Source: an uncultured Eubacteriales bacterium
GTDB taxonomy: Bacteria; Bacillota; Clostridia; Oscillospirales; Oscillospiraceae
DNA length: 5,899 nucleotides
Assembly: GCA_900549705.1 (NCBI GenBank)
Contig: URPI01000132.1
Coordinates: forward strand, 1-5,899
Direction of reading: 5' to 3'
The position numbers were made by a program, and so were the translations under genes. Shown in pieces: positions 5,131 through 5,899 of the stretch. How positions within the stretch are numbered: position 1 is the first letter of the stretch; each line of letters starts with the position of its first letter. A model generated the notes under the pieces. That model saw only the letters and a program-made list of their open reading frames with translations. It searched no databases and was not told where the DNA came from.

Positions 5131-5591
5131 TGGAAACGAACCACGGAAAATTGGCGGCAGAGCTGTTTCTCAAGGGCTATAACTGCTCCCAGTCGGTGGT
5201 AGTGGCCTTCAGTGATGTTACCGGCATGACCCCGCGCCACGCCGCCCGGATTTCCAGCTCCTTCGGCGGCGGCATGGGACGAATGCGGGAGGTCTGCGGC
5301 GCGGTCAGCGGAATGCTGCTGGTGGCAGGGCTGCTGTATGGCTATGATACCCCCGGCGACGACGAGAGCAAACGTCAGCACTATCAGCTGGTGCAGACCC
5401 TGGCGGGCAAATTCCGGGAGCAGGAGCACAGCATCATCTGCCGGGAGATTCTGAAAAATCCTCCCAGCGACCCCAATCCCACGCCCCGCACCGATGACTT
5501 TTATAAGAGCCGCCCCTGCGCCCGTCTGGTGGCACTGGCAGCGGACATTCTGGACGCGTACATCCAGACCCATCCCGTCCCCAATCTCTGA
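5130..5591 (+). CDS. C_GCAxxG_C_C-family putative redox protein
   Basis: This 153-residue protein has the spaced-cysteine pattern of the C_GCAxxG_C_C family: C19 in KGYNCSQSV, C56 in the Gly-rich segment SFGGGMGRMREVCGAVSG, C104 in IICREIL, and C130 in SRPCARLV. The family is thought to act in redox or metal chemistry, and its exact function is unknown. A hydrophobic stretch (about 60-72, GMLLVAGLLYG) belongs to the core fold rather than a clear membrane anchor. The ATG shares one base with the upstream TGA (TGATG) and only a weak GGTGA precedes it, so translation is probably coupled to the DUF362 gene. An iron-sulfur protein upstream fits an electron-transfer partnership, but that link is inferred. 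Confidence 0.85.
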   Translation: METNHGKLAAELFLKGYNCSQSVVVAFSDVTGMTPRHAARISSSFGGGMGRMREVCGAVSGMLLVAGLLYGYDTPGDDESKRQHYQLVQTLAGKFREQEHSIICREILKNPPSDPNPTPRTDDFYKSRPCARLVALAADILDAYIQTHPVPNL

Positions 5592-5593
5592 TA

Positions 5594-5627
5594 AAAAAAT
5601 CGAGCCAGATAACAGGCTCGATTTTTT
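5594..5627. terminator. Bidirectional intrinsic terminator
   Basis: TCGAGCC (5600-5606) and GGCTCGA (5615-5621) form a 7-bp stem with an 8-base loop, extended by six A (5594-5599) facing six T (5622-5627). It ends the rightward DUF362 operon three bases after its last stop codon. Because both strands present a T-run, it can also stop leftward transcription of the small convergent ORF, whose TAA (5628-5626) lies at its edge. Confidence 0.9.
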
Positions 5628-5718
5628 ATTGCCGCTTTTGGGTCGGCCCGGACTGAATCACCGGGGGCTTGGGATCGGAAAGCTCCCAGTTTGGCTTCTT
5701 TCTTTCGTCCTCTTTCAT
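5626..5718 (-). CDS. Probable small protein, 30 residues
   Basis: On the minus strand an ATG (5718-5716) is preceded by GAGGTG (5731-5726) at 7 bases and opens a 30-codon frame ending in TAA at the bidirectional terminator. The product starts MKEDERKKPNWELSDPKPP and continues with VIQSGPTQKRQ: charged and Pro-rich, with one Trp, no hydrophobic core and no cysteine, so it is probably extended or disordered. I do not recognise the family. Support for a real gene comes from the good ribosome binding site, the gene-like end at a terminator working in this direction, and the lack of another gene at 5628-5764. The promoter is unclear. TATGAT (5764-5759) could be a -10, but I saw no matching -35. 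Confidence 0.5.
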   Translation of the reverse strand: MKEDERKKPNWELSDPKPPVIQSGPTQKRQ

Positions 5719-5719
5719 G

Positions 5720-5761
5720 GATTTTCACCTCACGGGTAGTGTGTCCGATGAAGTGAAAATC
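5720..5761 (-). promoter_or_regulatory. Hairpin covering the ribosome binding site of the small ORF
   Basis: GATTTTCACCTCA (5720-5732) and TGAAGTGAAAATC (5749-5761) are 13-base inverted arms with a single C/A mismatch that becomes a G-U pair in minus-strand RNA. They enclose a 16-base loop. The downstream arm contains the GAGGTG ribosome binding site (5731-5726) of the 30-codon ORF and stops one base before its ATG. If it folds, the hairpin would hide the site, as in RNA thermometers or switchable leaders. The opposing view is that it is simply an intergenic inverted repeat. Confidence 0.5.
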
Positions 5762-5764
5762 ATA

Positions 5765-5899
5765 CCTCTCCGGCGCGAAGCGCCCTCGGCGCCCCCTTTG
5801 GGGGAGCTGCTGAGCGTTAGCGAAGCTGAGGGGGTGCGGTTGGATGAATGGGTTCGCTGCAAAATACGCACGAAACCCTCTCAGTCAGCCCGTTCGGGC
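5765..5899. repeat. GC-rich intergenic repeat with several hairpins, incomplete
   Basis: This gene-free segment runs to the window end and is built of small inverted repeats. GGCGC-GAA-GCGCC lies at 5772-5784. CCCCC at 5792-5796 can pair with GGGGG at 5800-5804 or 5830-5834. Imperfect GGGTTCG/CGAAACCC arms lie at 5850-5856 and 5871-5878, and GCCCG-TT-CGGGC lies at 5888-5899. Arrays of this kind, including a CTCTCAGTCAGCCC-type segment (5878-5891), are familiar as dispersed intergenic repeats in gut Clostridia such as Faecalibacterium relatives. I recognise the style but cannot match a named family. No coding frame is apparent. Confidence 0.55.
5772..5784. repeat. Palindrome GGCGCGAAGCGCC, copy 2
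   Basis: It is identical to the 13-base hairpin at 3150-3162, with GGCGC/GCGCC arms and a GAA loop. Here it forms the left edge of the larger intergenic repeat, which suggests that the copy near the acyltransferase gene is a remnant of the same repeat family or a shared mRNA 3'-end element. Confidence 0.55.

Noticed and set aside
5765..5899. CRISPR array or insertion sequence end
   Set aside because: There are no regularly spaced identical repeats, and no transposase frame or clear terminal inverted repeat pair within the window.

Overview
The window looks like chromosomal DNA from a moderately GC-rich Firmicute, most likely a gut member of class Clostridia (Oscillospiraceae-like). This is inferred from the clostridial form of the ribosomal protein L34 / RNase P / YidC operon, AAGGAGG-type ribosome binding sites, textbook sigma-A promoters, and GC-rich dispersed intergenic repeats. 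No rRNA, tRNA, CRISPR array, phage gene or transposase is visible.

Layout. Bases 1-171 (+) hold the C-terminal end of a MarR-type regulator. After a short control region with a palindrome comes the start (249 to about 508, +) of an ABC transporter half-subunit. That gene breaks off inside its membrane domain and runs directly into the opposite-strand gene jag, which is also cut inside its linker. Each gene has lost its 3' part at the same spot, so the junction near 480-508 is either a genomic rearrangement or an assembly chimera.

Bases 486-2995 (-) carry the conserved operon rpmH - rnpA - yidD - yidC - jag, in that transcriptional order. It has a strong promoter at 2972-3000, an intrinsic terminator or attenuator between rpmH and rnpA, and tight spacing or ATGA overlaps further down. 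The genes supply ribosomal protein L34, the RNase P protein, and membrane-insertion factors. The dnaA gene and origin that often flank rpmH are absent. A 200-base spacer with inverted repeats and a hexapeptide-repeat acyltransferase gene (3172-3849, -) lie there instead.

Bases 3850-4020 are a divergent promoter region. Rightward from it runs a two-gene operon (4021-5591, +): a DUF362 protein with two [4Fe-4S] motifs, then a C_GCAxxG_C_C-family cysteine protein, coupled by a TGATG overlap and closed by a bidirectional terminator at 5594-5627. Converging on that terminator is a probable 30-residue protein gene (5626-5718, -) whose ribosome binding site lies in a 13-bp hairpin. The right end (about 5765-5899) is a GC-rich, hairpin-dense intergenic repeat that runs out of the window.

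I do not see a clear undescribed multi-gene system. The observations most worth following are the double-truncation junction, the small ORF with a sequestered ribosome binding site, the iron-sulfur/cysteine-protein pair, and a Gln in YidC where the family usually has an Arg.
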